DNA of 37,590 nt from a virus, in IMG/VR virus record IMGVR_UViG_3300007535_000001, positions 1 through 37,590 of that record; one strand, given 5' to 3'. Positions 1 through 8,199 of the stretch are shown here, one piece after another (the first letter of the stretch is position 1; each line of letters starts with the position of its first letter). The position numbers and the translations under genes were made by a program. The notes below the pieces were generated by a model, which ran no database searches, was not told the origin of the DNA, and saw only the letters and a program-made list of their open reading frames with translations.

Positions 1-112
1 ATCTTTTTTAACATATAAAGCTCCAGCTTATATTAGTATTATCTTTTACCCAAGTTTGAAGTTTAAAATCTCCATAATCAGCTTCTATAATAACAAAAAA
101 CTCAGCACTTTC
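1..112. repeat. Terminal direct repeat, left copy
   Basis: These 112 bases are identical to the last 112 bases (37479-37590). The unit genome is therefore 37,478 bp and closes on itself. The repeat covers the end of the 134-aa gene and the first codons of the 1403-aa tail gene, so no gene is broken once the ends are joined. An exact overlap of this length is what an assembler leaves on a circular or circularly permuted molecule; a true short terminal repeat is possible but less likely. Confidence 0.95.
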
Positions 113-412
113 CTGTTTGCCGTTGACAATATCTGCTCCCATCTTCTTAAAAAATTTGTATCCTGTTGGTTTTTTAGCATTGTCAAACGCACTAAACTTT
201 GGATTATTCCCAGCTGAGTGTAAATTCCATCTTTCATTTTTGTCGTTATATAAAGAAAGTGATGTTATTTCTAAATTATTCTCCTTTATATAATCTTGTA
301 ATCTTAACCACGGTGATTTTTCACCATCTATTTGTTTATAATCTCCTTTGTCTTCGTAAATGGTTTCCCCGTTATTTAACGAGCAAGTCCATTTTATTTT
401 TGAGTCTAACAT
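8..412 (-). CDS. Hypothetical protein, 134 aa, between tRNA-Cys and the giant tail protein gene
   Basis: I do not recognise the family. The protein is soluble-looking, mixed alpha/beta, rich in Asn, Lys and aromatic residues, with no signal peptide or membrane segment. It is read just after tRNA-Cys. Its TAA overlaps the ATG of the 1403-aa tail gene by 7 nt once the circle is closed (that ATG is at position 14 in circular coordinates), so the two are probably translationally coupled and this could be a tail accessory protein or chaperone. It is one of few genes here with an SD-like AGAGG (3 nt before ATG). The first 30 bases of its start region are repeated on the far side of the tRNA. Confidence 0.8.
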   Translation of the reverse strand: MLDSKIKWTCSLNNGETIYEDKGDYKQIDGEKSPWLRLQDYIKENNLEITSLSLYNDKNERWNLHSAGNNPKFSAFDNAKKPTGYKFFKKMGADIVNGKQESAEFFVIIEADYGDFKLQTWVKDNTNISWSFIC

Positions 413-419
413 AAGCCTC
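389..419. repeat. Direct repeat copy A flanking tRNA-Cys (covers start of 134-aa gene)
   Basis: On the minus strand this reads GAGGCTTAT, GT, TAGACTCAAAAAT, A, AAATGG and includes the ATG of the 134-aa gene. A near-identical copy lies at 507-536, so the tRNA-Cys gene sits between two copies of one sequence. Differences are about two substitutions and one indel. Confidence 0.85.
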
Positions 420-437
420 TTAGTTAATTATTATATG

Positions 438-508
438 AGGCCTGAGTAGGAATCGAACCCACGCTTAGAGTTTTGCAAACTCCTGCCTTTCCACTTGGCT
501 ACCAGGCC
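438..508 (-). tRNA. tRNA-Cys (anticodon GCA)
   Basis: The minus strand folds as a full cloverleaf of 71 nt. The acceptor is GGCCTGG with TCAGGCC (last pair G-T), the D arm GCC/GGC, the anticodon stem GGAGT/ACTCT with loop TTGCAAA (anticodon GCA), and the T arm GTGGG, TTCGATT, CCTAC. The discriminator base is T, the known identity base of tRNA-Cys. CCA is not encoded; CAT follows. It lies inside the late tail region without a recognisable promoter, so it is probably cut from the late transcript. Confidence 0.93.
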
Positions 509-536
509 ATTTAATTTTTGAGTCTATATAAGCCTC
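507..536. repeat. Direct repeat copy B flanking tRNA-Cys
   Basis: On the minus strand this reads GAGGCTTATATAGACTCAAA and continues AATTAAATGG, then runs straight into the tRNA 5' end. It matches 389-419 but has lost the ATG (TATATAG in place of TATGTTAG). It looks like a fossil copy of the start of the 134-aa gene. Confidence 0.85.
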
Positions 537-555
537 GTGAATTAAACTTATCTTA

Positions 556-1101
556 CTAGTAGTAAGTTAATTCCATTCTGTATTTACCAGACTTAGTTCC
601 AATACTTGTTGGAGTAGCTGATATAGCTATAAAGTAATCGTGGCTTGTAGCTGACGCTTGGTCAGTTAAAGATAAAGCACTTCCACTTCCTCCTGCTTCT
701 GTCCAATTACTATCACCTTGCTCCGCCATTTGAACAGTAGTTCCTGCCATAGCATTAGTAGTAGTTGAGCCATCATAAGCGTAGATAATAGCACTTTCAA
801 CTGAAACACTTGAAGCGTCTGAAAAGTTAATTTTCAACGCACAGTCAGCCTCTGCAATCCCACTCAATGATTCACTAGCTCCTCCATCAATAGATATTTC
901 AGTAGATGAAATATACTTATTGTTTTTTGGAGTATTACCACTTGACTTATCAGCGTTCGCGTCATCTTTGATGTGAGTTGATTCATTGTATTCCCCAACC
1001 TTAATCTTGCCGTCAAAAACTCCACTAGCAAACTGTAATTTGTCAGTATCAGCAATAGTAGTATCACTTGTTCCTTGTAAATAATGTGTAAATGTTGCCA
1101 T
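556..1101 (-). CDS. Putative tail/virion protein, 181 aa
   Basis: No family recognised with certainty. The sequence is poor in basic residues and rich in Ser, Thr, Ala, Gly and Asp with alternating short beta-type stretches, which is typical of distal tail or baseplate decoration proteins. There is no signal peptide or membrane segment. It follows the BppU-like gene in the same operon and precedes tRNA-Cys, within the block of tail-tip genes. It ends ELTYY then TAG. The start ATG has no SD, with an A/T-rich leader. Confidence 0.75.
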   Translation of the reverse strand: MATFTHYLQGTSDTTIADTDKLQFASGVFDGKIKVGEYNESTHIKDDANADKSSGNTPKNNKYISSTEISIDGGASESLSGIAEADCALKINFSDASSVSVESAIIYAYDGSTTTNAMAGTTVQMAEQGDSNWTEAGGSGSALSLTDQASATSHDYFIAISATPTSIGTKSGKYRMELTYY

Positions 1102-1147
1102 ATGTTTGCTTGGTTAAATTAATTAATATATTACATAGAGTGTTCGA

Positions 1148-1480
1148 CTACGCACTCCTTTCTGTAATTCCTTCTTTTATTTTTACTACTCCTCTTTCTG
1201 TTTGTGATATAACACCATCTTTTATTAATCTTAAATCATAATAATACTGTCCTGCATTCACATCTGTATCATCACTTCCTAAAACTAAAGTAGTTATTCC
1301 ATTTATTGCATCTGTATGACTTACTATATCTTTCTTTATTATAGCATAATCATCACTTTTATCTACATCATTTTGCTTCTTAACAGTAAATAAAATATTA
1401 TAACCAGTTATATCTAAAACCTCCCCGTCTTCTTTAAAAGTTATATCTATTGTATTATCTGTTCCTTTTATAATTGTCAT
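1148..1480 (-). CDS. BppU N-terminal-like baseplate protein, 110 aa
   Basis: The beginning (MTIIKGTDNTIDITFKEDGE) followed by a DITGYNILFTVKK strand and the later GQYYYDLRLIKDG stretch resembles the N-terminal domain of baseplate upper protein BppU of lactococcal phages, a small beta domain that docks receptor-binding proteins on the tail tip. The length is that of the isolated N-terminal domain, without the usual C-terminal extension, so here it probably acts as a separate adaptor. It lies between the membrane/holin-like genes and the 181-aa tail protein. The family call is from sequence pattern memory and is moderate. Confidence 0.65.
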   Translation of the reverse strand: MTIIKGTDNTIDITFKEDGEVLDITGYNILFTVKKQNDVDKSDDYAIIKKDIVSHTDAINGITTLVLGSDDTDVNAGQYYYDLRLIKDGVISQTERGVVKIKEGITERSA

Positions 1481-1540
1481 ATTTTTAAATAATTATTTCT
1501 TAGTTAAGGGATATTTTTCTCTCCCTTGTTTTAATCAGAA

Positions 1541-1813
1541 CTATTTTTCTTTTAACATTTCAATCCTTGTTCTGTTTTCTACTATGGTTTCCATTAATAT
1601 TGTTTGTTTTTCATTTAAATCTTTTATTTCTTTTGAACATCTTTCAATTTGCTTTGTCATTTCTTCAATGTGGTGATAGTGATTTTGCTTAATAAGAGCA
1701 ACATCTTGTTGTATTTTATAAAATGGTGCCATTACTCCCACTATAAAAAACCCTATTGCTATAGCATACTTTACTTCTTTTGTTAATAAATCTTTAAAAC
1801 TTGATGGTTGCAT
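1541..1813 (-). CDS. Single-pass membrane protein with coiled coil, 90 aa (lysis accessory candidate)
   Basis: One membrane segment (about residues 15-33, VKYAIAIGFFIVGVMAPFYK) is followed by a long charged heptad region (residues 38-90). This is the reverse order of XhlA-type lysis proteins (coiled coil first, then membrane). It starts 5 bp after the two-membrane-segment gene, and such pairs often act in lysis as holin and accessory protein. A role as a membrane-bound adsorption or exclusion factor cannot be excluded. TAG stop. Confidence 0.7.
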   Translation of the reverse strand: MQPSSFKDLLTKEVKYAIAIGFFIVGVMAPFYKIQQDVALIKQNHYHHIEEMTKQIERCSKEIKDLNEKQTILMETIVENRTRIEMLKEK

Positions 1814-1818
1814 ATAAA

Positions 1819-2055
1819 TTATTGATTACTTTTTTTCTTTATCTTCTTTCCATATTCTTTTAACTCACTTAACAATGGTATCATCGCAAATTCCCAAGCT
1901 ACTTTAAAAGCTCCACGAGCAGAAGCAATTAAAACTCCTACTAATGCTCCTGCCTCCCAATTAACACCTTCAATTCCTGTATAAAGTGTTAGAAAAAATG
2001 AAGCAATAAAGGTAATAGCAAATGAGATTAAATGTCTTTTGACTGTGTTTGTCAT
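1819..2055 (-). CDS. Holin-like protein, 78 aa, two membrane segments
   Basis: Two hydrophobic segments are visible (about residues 8-26, LISFAITFIASFFLTLYTG, and 34-60), with a strongly basic tail KEYGKKIKKKSNQ. Small size, two helices and a positively charged C terminus are the usual holin pattern. It lies in the late region, directly after the large adhesin gene and before a second small membrane protein. The M23 endolysin is in the same late operon but about 7 kb downstream around the circle, so this is a likely but unproven holin. Confidence 0.68.
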   Translation of the reverse strand: MTNTVKRHLISFAITFIASFFLTLYTGIEGVNWEAGALVGVLIASARGAFKVAWEFAMIPLLSELKEYGKKIKKKSNQ

Positions 2056-2082
2056 AGTTTTATAGTTAATTATTTTTTATCA

Positions 2083-4551
2083 TTAAAAAGGAGAGGCTAA
2101 ATTAGATATCATTAACCTGCCATCTTTTCCGCTTTGCCCTTTCATTCCAGGAAGTCTGTTTGTTCCATTTGTTCCTCCATTACCACCTACTCCTCCCAAA
2201 GTTGTTATTTTACTTGTATCAATGTTATCTACATTACCCATTATTAAAATATCTGCTCCGTCGCCTCCGTGTCCTCCATTACCACCTATTCCCATTGTTC
2301 CAGAGCCGTGACGATTACCACCATCTCCTCCATTACCTCCATTGCCTCCACCAGCATATAAGTTTCCTGTTATAGTAATAAATCCTCCTACTAATAAAGC
2401 TAAACCAGTTGAAAGTGTAAAACCGTCGCCTCCGTGTCCTCCATTACCACCATTATAATCTCCATAATCAGGTGCGTTGCCACCTTTTCCACCATTACCC
2501 CCAGGATATCCTCTTCCTCCATTACCTCCATCAGCACCAGGGTCAGGATAATTAGTGCTTGTAGTATAACCACCTGCTCCTCCGTTTCCACCTGCTCCTC
2601 CAAACAAACCTCCAGAACCACCATTTGCTCCAGGTGTAGTATCAGTACTTCCACCACCTCTTGCACCATTTCCACCTGCTCCTCCATCACCAAAACCTAA
2701 ACCACTACCACCTCCACCAGGCCAGCCTTCGTAAGAATCGTGAACTGAACTTGACATACCATTAGCACCATCTCCACCATTAAAACCACTAGCGTCGCCC
2801 CCGACATAAAAATCGCCGTCAACACTAGAGCCAGCACCTCCTCCTCCACCAGACAAACCACCGCCACCTTCTCCGTCTGCTCCAGCGGTCTTTCCTCCTA
2901 TACCGTCCCCAGCTCCTGTAGCTAAACCACCGTTTCCTGCGTAAGCGTTTGGAGCAGAGCCTATCGCTTCTGCTCTGTCTGTTTTAGGAGCAAATAGAGT
3001 TGCGTTTTTTGTAAATAAATATATTTCATTAGCATTACTAATATCTCCTATCATATACCAGTCGCCTTCTAATTTAAAATCTCCTTGACATAAAACCTTT
3101 CCAAAATCATTTGTTCCTGCCATAAAAACTTTACCTCCAGGCTTTATATGAACTGAAGTAAAGTTATATGTTTTTCCTACTTCTAAATAATAATTCTCTC
3201 CGTCTTCTACAACTAAATCTCCGTCTTTTCCACTACCACTTGAAACTGGTATTGCTCCAAACCTATTAAATCTTACTAATCTATAACCTTCTCCTTTTCC
3301 AAGATATTCAGTTGCGTTTTCTCCTAAGTTTAAATATGAAGCTCCAGTTATATCTGTGCCACTTGTTGGAGCTGTTAATTTTGAAACTGAACTATTCTCT
3401 CCAATAGTAGAACTTTCTATTATAAAATGGTCTTTGTTCCATTCTACTGTTTCTGTTTTTCCAGTTCTTGCTCTTATCGCTGTTTGAACTGCTGAAGCAA
3501 CATCGTCTAAATTATTTACTGTTCCTAATATTACTGCTATATCTGTATAGTCTGTTCCGTCAATATTAACACTAAACTTTCCGTCATTTGCTCCGTTTTT
3601 TAAAGTTTGAAAATTAGATAATAAAGTATTGTATTGAGTATAACTTAAAACAAAATTCCCATTTTCAGTAAATGTATGATAAGTATAATCACCTTCTGTG
3701 GTTTTTGTTCCTCCTGTAATTGTCATACCAGAAGCTTCAGTTGTTTTATATCTTATAATTACTTTTCCTGTTCCTCCAGAACCACCAGCATCAGAATTAT
3801 CCGTAGCTTGAGTATTTCCACCATTTCCTGTATTTACCTCACCACTAGCACCATCACTATTACAACCGTGTCCTCCTCTTGAGTAAGTTGTTCCCCAGAC
3901 TTCTCTACCAGCTCCACCATTTGCTTGGCTAGTTGTGCTATCAGCTGTTGAACCAGCCCCGTTTGCTCCTCCACCACCACCAGTTTTACCATAATAGCCG
4001 TCGCCTCCTCCGTCATTACCATAATTACTTCCAATTGGTAAAATAGGTTGGGTTCTTCTCCCTCCGTCGTGAGTTGAAGATGAATTTTTATTGCCGTTGC
4101 CTCCACCACTACCACCTTTATTTCCTTGTTTTACAGAAAGCGTGCCATTATAACTTCCACCTCCACCACCACCTCTTGCTATATAATCAAGAAAAGTTGA
4201 GTCGCCACCATCTTCTCCTCTATAGCTACTGCTTGAAGAGCCAGCTCCTCCATTACCCCTAACTACTGCGTGACTTCCAACTCCTATTCTAATAATATTT
4301 TCTAAAACTTTTAAACCACCAGCTCCTCCTCCACCAGCATTATAAGTATTGCTTGTGCTTCCTACACCAGCACCACCCCCACCAGCTACTAAAACTGCGT
4401 CTATTTTTAACTTCTTATTTTCAAATAATCTTAAACCTTTTAAAACGCCATTAGCATAAACCTCAACTTCGTCTGGGTTGGTTGTATTAAATGTATCAGC
4501 TGGTATATCATCACCTGCTTCAAATGTAAATCTTGTTGGTTTGTTAGCCAT
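2083..4551 (-). CDS. Glycine-rich tail adhesin / receptor-binding protein, 822 aa
   Basis: There are two long glycine-rich blocks (about residues 55-270 and 535-795), full of GGGG, GGNGG and GGAGG runs broken by N, D, S and aromatic residues. A beta-rich region without glycine excess lies between them (about 275-530). Such runs form packed polyglycine-II helices in phage adhesins such as the gp38-like tip of S16, where the loops between helices bind the receptor. The N terminus (MANKPTRFTFEAGDDIPADT) is a plausible docking part. Its place, after the baseplate proteins and before the holin, fits a host-range protein. Low-complexity GGN codons (CCTCC/ACCACC on the plus strand) make this stretch prone to recombination and copy variation. 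Confidence 0.82.
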   Translation of the reverse strand: MANKPTRFTFEAGDDIPADTFNTTNPDEVEVYANGVLKGLRLFENKKLKIDAVLVAGGGGAGVGSTSNTYNAGGGGAGGLKVLENIIRIGVGSHAVVRGNGGAGSSSSSYRGEDGGDSTFLDYIARGGGGGGSYNGTLSVKQGNKGGSGGGNGNKNSSSTHDGGRRTQPILPIGSNYGNDGGGDGYYGKTGGGGGANGAGSTADSTTSQANGGAGREVWGTTYSRGGHGCNSDGASGEVNTGNGGNTQATDNSDAGGSGGTGKVIIRYKTTEASGMTITGGTKTTEGDYTYHTFTENGNFVLSYTQYNTLLSNFQTLKNGANDGKFSVNIDGTDYTDIAVILGTVNNLDDVASAVQTAIRARTGKTETVEWNKDHFIIESSTIGENSSVSKLTAPTSGTDITGASYLNLGENATEYLGKGEGYRLVRFNRFGAIPVSSGSGKDGDLVVEDGENYYLEVGKTYNFTSVHIKPGGKVFMAGTNDFGKVLCQGDFKLEGDWYMIGDISNANEIYLFTKNATLFAPKTDRAEAIGSAPNAYAGNGGLATGAGDGIGGKTAGADGEGGGGLSGGGGGAGSSVDGDFYVGGDASGFNGGDGANGMSSSVHDSYEGWPGGGGSGLGFGDGGAGGNGARGGGSTDTTPGANGGSGGLFGGAGGNGGAGGYTTSTNYPDPGADGGNGGRGYPGGNGGKGGNAPDYGDYNGGNGGHGGDGFTLSTGLALLVGGFITITGNLYAGGGNGGNGGDGGNRHGSGTMGIGGNGGHGGDGADILIMGNVDNIDTSKITTLGGVGGNGGTNGTNRLPGMKGQSGKDGRLMISNLASPF

Positions 4552-4572
4552 ATATTTATATCTTAATTATTT

Positions 4573-5154
4573 TTAAACTATTGTGTATTTACTACTTATA
4601 TATATACTTCCACTCTTTATAATCTCTTTAGCTGATAAACTAAATGCTCTACCACTATTAACTGTCGCTGTTCCATCAATAAATGTTCCCCACTCTGTAT
4701 AAGTTCCATCAGGAGTATCACCACTATCAATAAAAAAATCTATATAAGAAACATTATCTTCAAAAGAAGCGTCTGCTGGAACTTTTCTAAATACTTCGTT
4801 GTTTAATTGTGTATCATCTGAAGCAAAACTTGGGCTTGTTGCGTCGCCTAAAGCACCGTAAGTAATCTCACCAGTGTAGGTTGTATCGCCAGTTAAAAGT
4901 CTATTAAATACATTTCTACCATTTAAAGCTACTAAGTTTTTATTTATTCCTGTAAATCTTACTAAGTTTTGTGTTCTGTGAAGGTTTAGCAAATCAGTAT
5001 TCCCCTTTCTTACAAATCGCTGAATAGCATATTGAATTCTTTTAAAATCATCAGAACCTTCTTTTACTTTAGGGTGTATCCAAAAATGAAAATGCTCGCC
5101 TTTAAATTTCATCTTAGCTCTATCTCCTATGAATTTTTTTATTCTTTTAAACAT
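4573..5154 (-). CDS. Tail/baseplate protein, 193 aa
   Basis: No named family recognised. The N-terminal 60 residues are basic and helical (MFKRIKKFIGDRAKMKF, later FKRIQYAIQRFVRKGNTDLL). The rest is beta-rich with TYTGEITYGALGDATSPSF and a FFIDSG.TPDGTYTEWGTFIDG pattern, which I have seen in tail proteins that accompany baseplate hubs in phages of diverse bacteria. It lies between the baseplate fusion protein and the glycine-rich adhesin, so it probably links the adhesin to the tail tip. No signal peptide. AT-rich leader with no SD. Confidence 0.7.
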   Translation of the reverse strand: MFKRIKKFIGDRAKMKFKGEHFHFWIHPKVKEGSDDFKRIQYAIQRFVRKGNTDLLNLHRTQNLVRFTGINKNLVALNGRNVFNRLLTGDTTYTGEITYGALGDATSPSFASDDTQLNNEVFRKVPADASFEDNVSYIDFFIDSGDTPDGTYTEWGTFIDGTATVNSGRAFSLSAKEIIKSGSIYISSKYTIV

Positions 5155-5171
5155 ATTTTTATATTAATTAT

Positions 5172-7754
5172 TTAAACAAATTTTGCTGTTCTATCAAACT
5201 TAGCCATTCTCTTAGGGTCTGTATCAGAAGTCGGGTGATAATATCCAAATATCCATTCTATATCTTCAGGAGCTACTGGGTCTATTAATATATCTTCTTG
5301 AACTTCAAAGCTATCAAAGTCTTCTATTGGATTAACTACTGTAATATCTTCTTCTATTCCCATCTCAGCGTTATCAGCGTATATTTCTTCGGAAGTTTCT
5401 GCTTCATCTATATCCAATTCATCAGGCTGTAATATTTTCGCTAACATTGATATTAAGTCCATTCTTTTATTACTTACTAGCTCTACTTTATACATAAAGG
5501 TTTCAGCGTCTATCAATCTGTAATCTATTCTGCTTATAATTAAAGTATCATCAGCTCCACTAGCATTACTTTGAACATTTATATTCATTCCTAGCTCTAA
5601 AAACTTATTATAGGTTTCAAATTGTGCGTCTATCAATGGCTGTGCGTAGGCATATAATTCAGCACTTGCTCTTTTTCTAGCTATTTTATTACTTCTTATA
5701 TCGTTTTCTCTTATCATTTTTTCTTGAACTCCATAAGCCTCAACGCTGTCTGTATCTTCGGCAATAGCAAATACTCTAATTTTAGGTCTTCCACTAAATT
5801 CAATTATATCACCATCAGCTAAAGCAGTTTCAAATCTGAAAGACTGGTTTTGATAATTATATAGAACATCATAATTTGTAAAATCATTTATATTATCAAC
5901 TCCTACATCTTGTGCTACTCCATTTAAACTAACTGATAAATCACTAACTTTATAAGGTAAATTAAATGACTTGGTAGCATTTCCACTTACTGTTATGCTA
6001 TCTGTATAAATTTCCCCATCATATTCACCACCTCTAATTTTAATTCTGTTTATTAATTGGCTACCACTTGCTGTTCTTCTTAGACTTTTATAAATATAAT
6101 TCCCGCTTGTATCTGTTATGTCTTGTGGAGCTTTCTCTTGTGTTTTTTCAAAAAGATGAACTGATTTATTTTCATCTACATACCATCTATAATTTAAAAG
6201 GTCTGCTAATCTTTGTATTGCTGTTGCTATTGGTATTTGATTAAATACTACTTTATCAACTTCTATTCCTACTTGTGCGTTATCAGCATTAAAACCTGTT
6301 GGAGCATTAGTGCTTAACATATCAGCTATAATGTCGTGTATAGATTGATTTTCATAAGTCTTTCCTATAAGTCTTTTCTCTAGTAAATAACCATAATCAG
6401 CTCCCTTAACTTCTAACATAACTCCTTTAGAGCTAATGGTTTCATTTTCTGATTTTACATCTATTACTATTCCACTAAATATTAAATCTAAACCATCATA
6501 AATTTTTATTACATCTCTAAAGTTTGGAACTATTACACCATTATTTCTTATTTTAAAATTTACTTGGTCGCGTTTATTATCTAAAACTTTAGAAACTTTT
6601 AATGTATTGACTAATATATTCTCTATTCTTTCATCGTTTATATAAACTGAAACTCTATCAGCTTGAGGCTCTGGATATGGTCCAACTTGTAAAGTCGGAT
6701 TTAGTAAAGTAGCTGTTAATGTAAAAGGTGGAACTGTGATAACAGTTAAATCTTCTTCCTCTTCCTGACTTCCTATTGTATAAAAAGTAGAGGGAGAGCT
6801 TTGGTTATTGTATTCGGTGGAGATGTAATCTGAAGAAAGCAGAGTTGTAGAAACTCTTACCTCATCAATGTTTCCATTAAAAAAATTACCAGTAGCAAAG
6901 GGTGCATTTCCTAAGATTAAATCAACTGTCCCAAAATCAGGATTACCAGTTCCAGTCCCTGTAGCTACATTACTATTATCATAATAAATCTTTTTTTCTT
7001 TAGTAGAATAATCATAAGTAAAAACAATATGATGCCAATTAGTTGTATCTGTGTAAGTAGTCGCAGTGTTTAAATCATCACTATAAAAAGCAAATGTTAA
7101 ATAATTAGTATCTCTAAAACCACAATGTAATGCACTATCAGTAGATGAAGAAGTTCCTCTACCAAAAATATAATCATCGGTTCCAGTCGCTCCTCTTTTT
7201 ATCCAACAAGAAAGGGAAAAATCTTGGTTAAATTCGGGAATATTTGCTACACTACAATAATCATTACTCCCATCGAAATCATAAGCATCACCTATTTTAC
7301 CTGTTGTTAAAGTAGCACCATTAACTGTTCCATCATTTCCATTGCTCGTACTATTAGTTTTACCACCATCGTGAGAAGCAACTTTATAATTTGAGTTCCA
7401 AACATTCTCTGCTCCATAAGTAGCATTAGTAGCATAATCGCTTGCTCCACTATTTCCATAATAGATATAAAAGTCAGTATCAGTTGAGCCATCTACATCA
7501 CCTTTAAAATGAACTTCTCCCGTTTCTGCTGTGGTATCACAACTAACTACTTCTCTTGGCACTTCAGTTTCACCATCACTTGTTGTTATTCTTATATCTC
7601 CACCACCTGATTTTACATCATCAAAGAAATCAGAACCTAAATCTGATAAATCAATATAATTTACATAATCAGAAATAGTGCCAGTGCCGCTGACCTTATC
7701 TTTATCTACTGTTATTTTTTTTCTGTATAGCCAAGGGCTATTATACCAATTCAT
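5172..7754 (-). CDS. Baseplate/tail-tip hub with N-terminal DUF2341 and LamG lectin domains, 860 aa
   Basis: Three parts are visible. Residues 1-125 match DUF2341 (WLYRKKITVD start, later TDFYIYYGN). Residues about 133-325 are a LamG/concanavalin-like jelly roll (YDFDGSNDYCSV, FSLSCWIKR, WHHIVFTYDYS, FNGNIDEVRVS). After an acidic linker, residues about 365-740 resemble a phage tail-associated hub of the gp27/gp44 type (RVSVYINDERIENILVNTLKV, IFSGIVIDV, YGYLLEKRLIG). The order after the tape measure gene is right for a tail-tip hub. DUF2341-LamG is usually found on secreted cell-surface proteins, so a glycan-binding module has been added to the front of the hub. The C terminus (741-860) is acidic and of unknown role. 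Confidence 0.8.
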   Translation of the reverse strand: MNWYNSPWLYRKKITVDKDKVSGTGTISDYVNYIDLSDLGSDFFDDVKSGGGDIRITTSDGETEVPREVVSCDTTAETGEVHFKGDVDGSTDTDFYIYYGNSGASDYATNATYGAENVWNSNYKVASHDGGKTNSTSNGNDGTVNGATLTTGKIGDAYDFDGSNDYCSVANIPEFNQDFSLSCWIKRGATGTDDYIFGRGTSSSTDSALHCGFRDTNYLTFAFYSDDLNTATTYTDTTNWHHIVFTYDYSTKEKKIYYDNSNVATGTGTGNPDFGTVDLILGNAPFATGNFFNGNIDEVRVSTTLLSSDYISTEYNNQSSPSTFYTIGSQEEEEDLTVITVPPFTLTATLLNPTLQVGPYPEPQADRVSVYINDERIENILVNTLKVSKVLDNKRDQVNFKIRNNGVIVPNFRDVIKIYDGLDLIFSGIVIDVKSENETISSKGVMLEVKGADYGYLLEKRLIGKTYENQSIHDIIADMLSTNAPTGFNADNAQVGIEVDKVVFNQIPIATAIQRLADLLNYRWYVDENKSVHLFEKTQEKAPQDITDTSGNYIYKSLRRTASGSQLINRIKIRGGEYDGEIYTDSITVSGNATKSFNLPYKVSDLSVSLNGVAQDVGVDNINDFTNYDVLYNYQNQSFRFETALADGDIIEFSGRPKIRVFAIAEDTDSVEAYGVQEKMIRENDIRSNKIARKRASAELYAYAQPLIDAQFETYNKFLELGMNINVQSNASGADDTLIISRIDYRLIDAETFMYKVELVSNKRMDLISMLAKILQPDELDIDEAETSEEIYADNAEMGIEEDITVVNPIEDFDSFEVQEDILIDPVAPEDIEWIFGYYHPTSDTDPKRMAKFDRTAKFV

Positions 7755-7759
7755 ATTAA

Positions 7760-8191
7760 TTAATTATTTGCTAAAGTTAAAATACCTGTTGTATCCCAAT
7801 TAATGGTAAAATGACCACTATCACTTATCTCATCGCCTTCAAAATCAATATATCCAATTAAAGTTGAAGTGCTTGGAGTTCCTGTATCTTTGTAAAGAAC
7901 TGCATATCTTGCTGTAATTGTTGAATTTTCCCAATTAATATCATCTGCGTCAAATACACCTTTGTCGCTAGTATCGTTTTGAACAACTGATTTATTAGTT
8001 AGCGTTTTTCCTCCTGCTGTATAGTTTGTTCCACTTACTTCATCAGCAGATACATCATCAAAGTTTTCGTGTGCGTCTATATCTGGAGTATAACTTGAAG
8101 TTAGTAAAGCTACTTTTATTGTATCATTTACTAAATCAATATTACCTTTTAAATCCTCTGCTTTGTATCTATTGTATAAAATTGAAATCAT
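7760..8191 (-). CDS. Conserved phage virion/tail protein, 143 aa
   Basis: The pattern GNIDLVNDTIKVALLTSSYTPD, then SGTNYTAGGKTL, ITARYAVLYKDTGTPSTSTLIGYIDF and HFTINWDTTGILTL is that of a small beta-sandwich protein seen in many phages of distant hosts, usually among tail or head-decoration genes. Its biochemical role is not established as far as I know. Here it lies between the tape measure gene and the hub gene, so a tail-tip or distal-tail position is likely. Full length for the family. Confidence 0.78.
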   Translation of the reverse strand: MISILYNRYKAEDLKGNIDLVNDTIKVALLTSSYTPDIDAHENFDDVSADEVSGTNYTAGGKTLTNKSVVQNDTSDKGVFDADDINWENSTITARYAVLYKDTGTPSTSTLIGYIDFEGDEISDSGHFTINWDTTGILTLANN

Positions 8192-8199
8192 ATTTTTTA

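Noticed and set aside
1506-1527. AAGGGA/TCCCTT hairpin between the 90-aa and BppU-like genes
   Set aside because: Only 6 bp, 10-nt loop and no T tract in the transcribed direction, so I do not call it a terminator.
2160-4262. Several plus-strand and alternate-frame ORFs across the glycine-rich adhesin gene
   Set aside because: They are shadow frames of the GGN-rich coding sequence, with Leu/Ser/His-rich low-complexity products and no start context.
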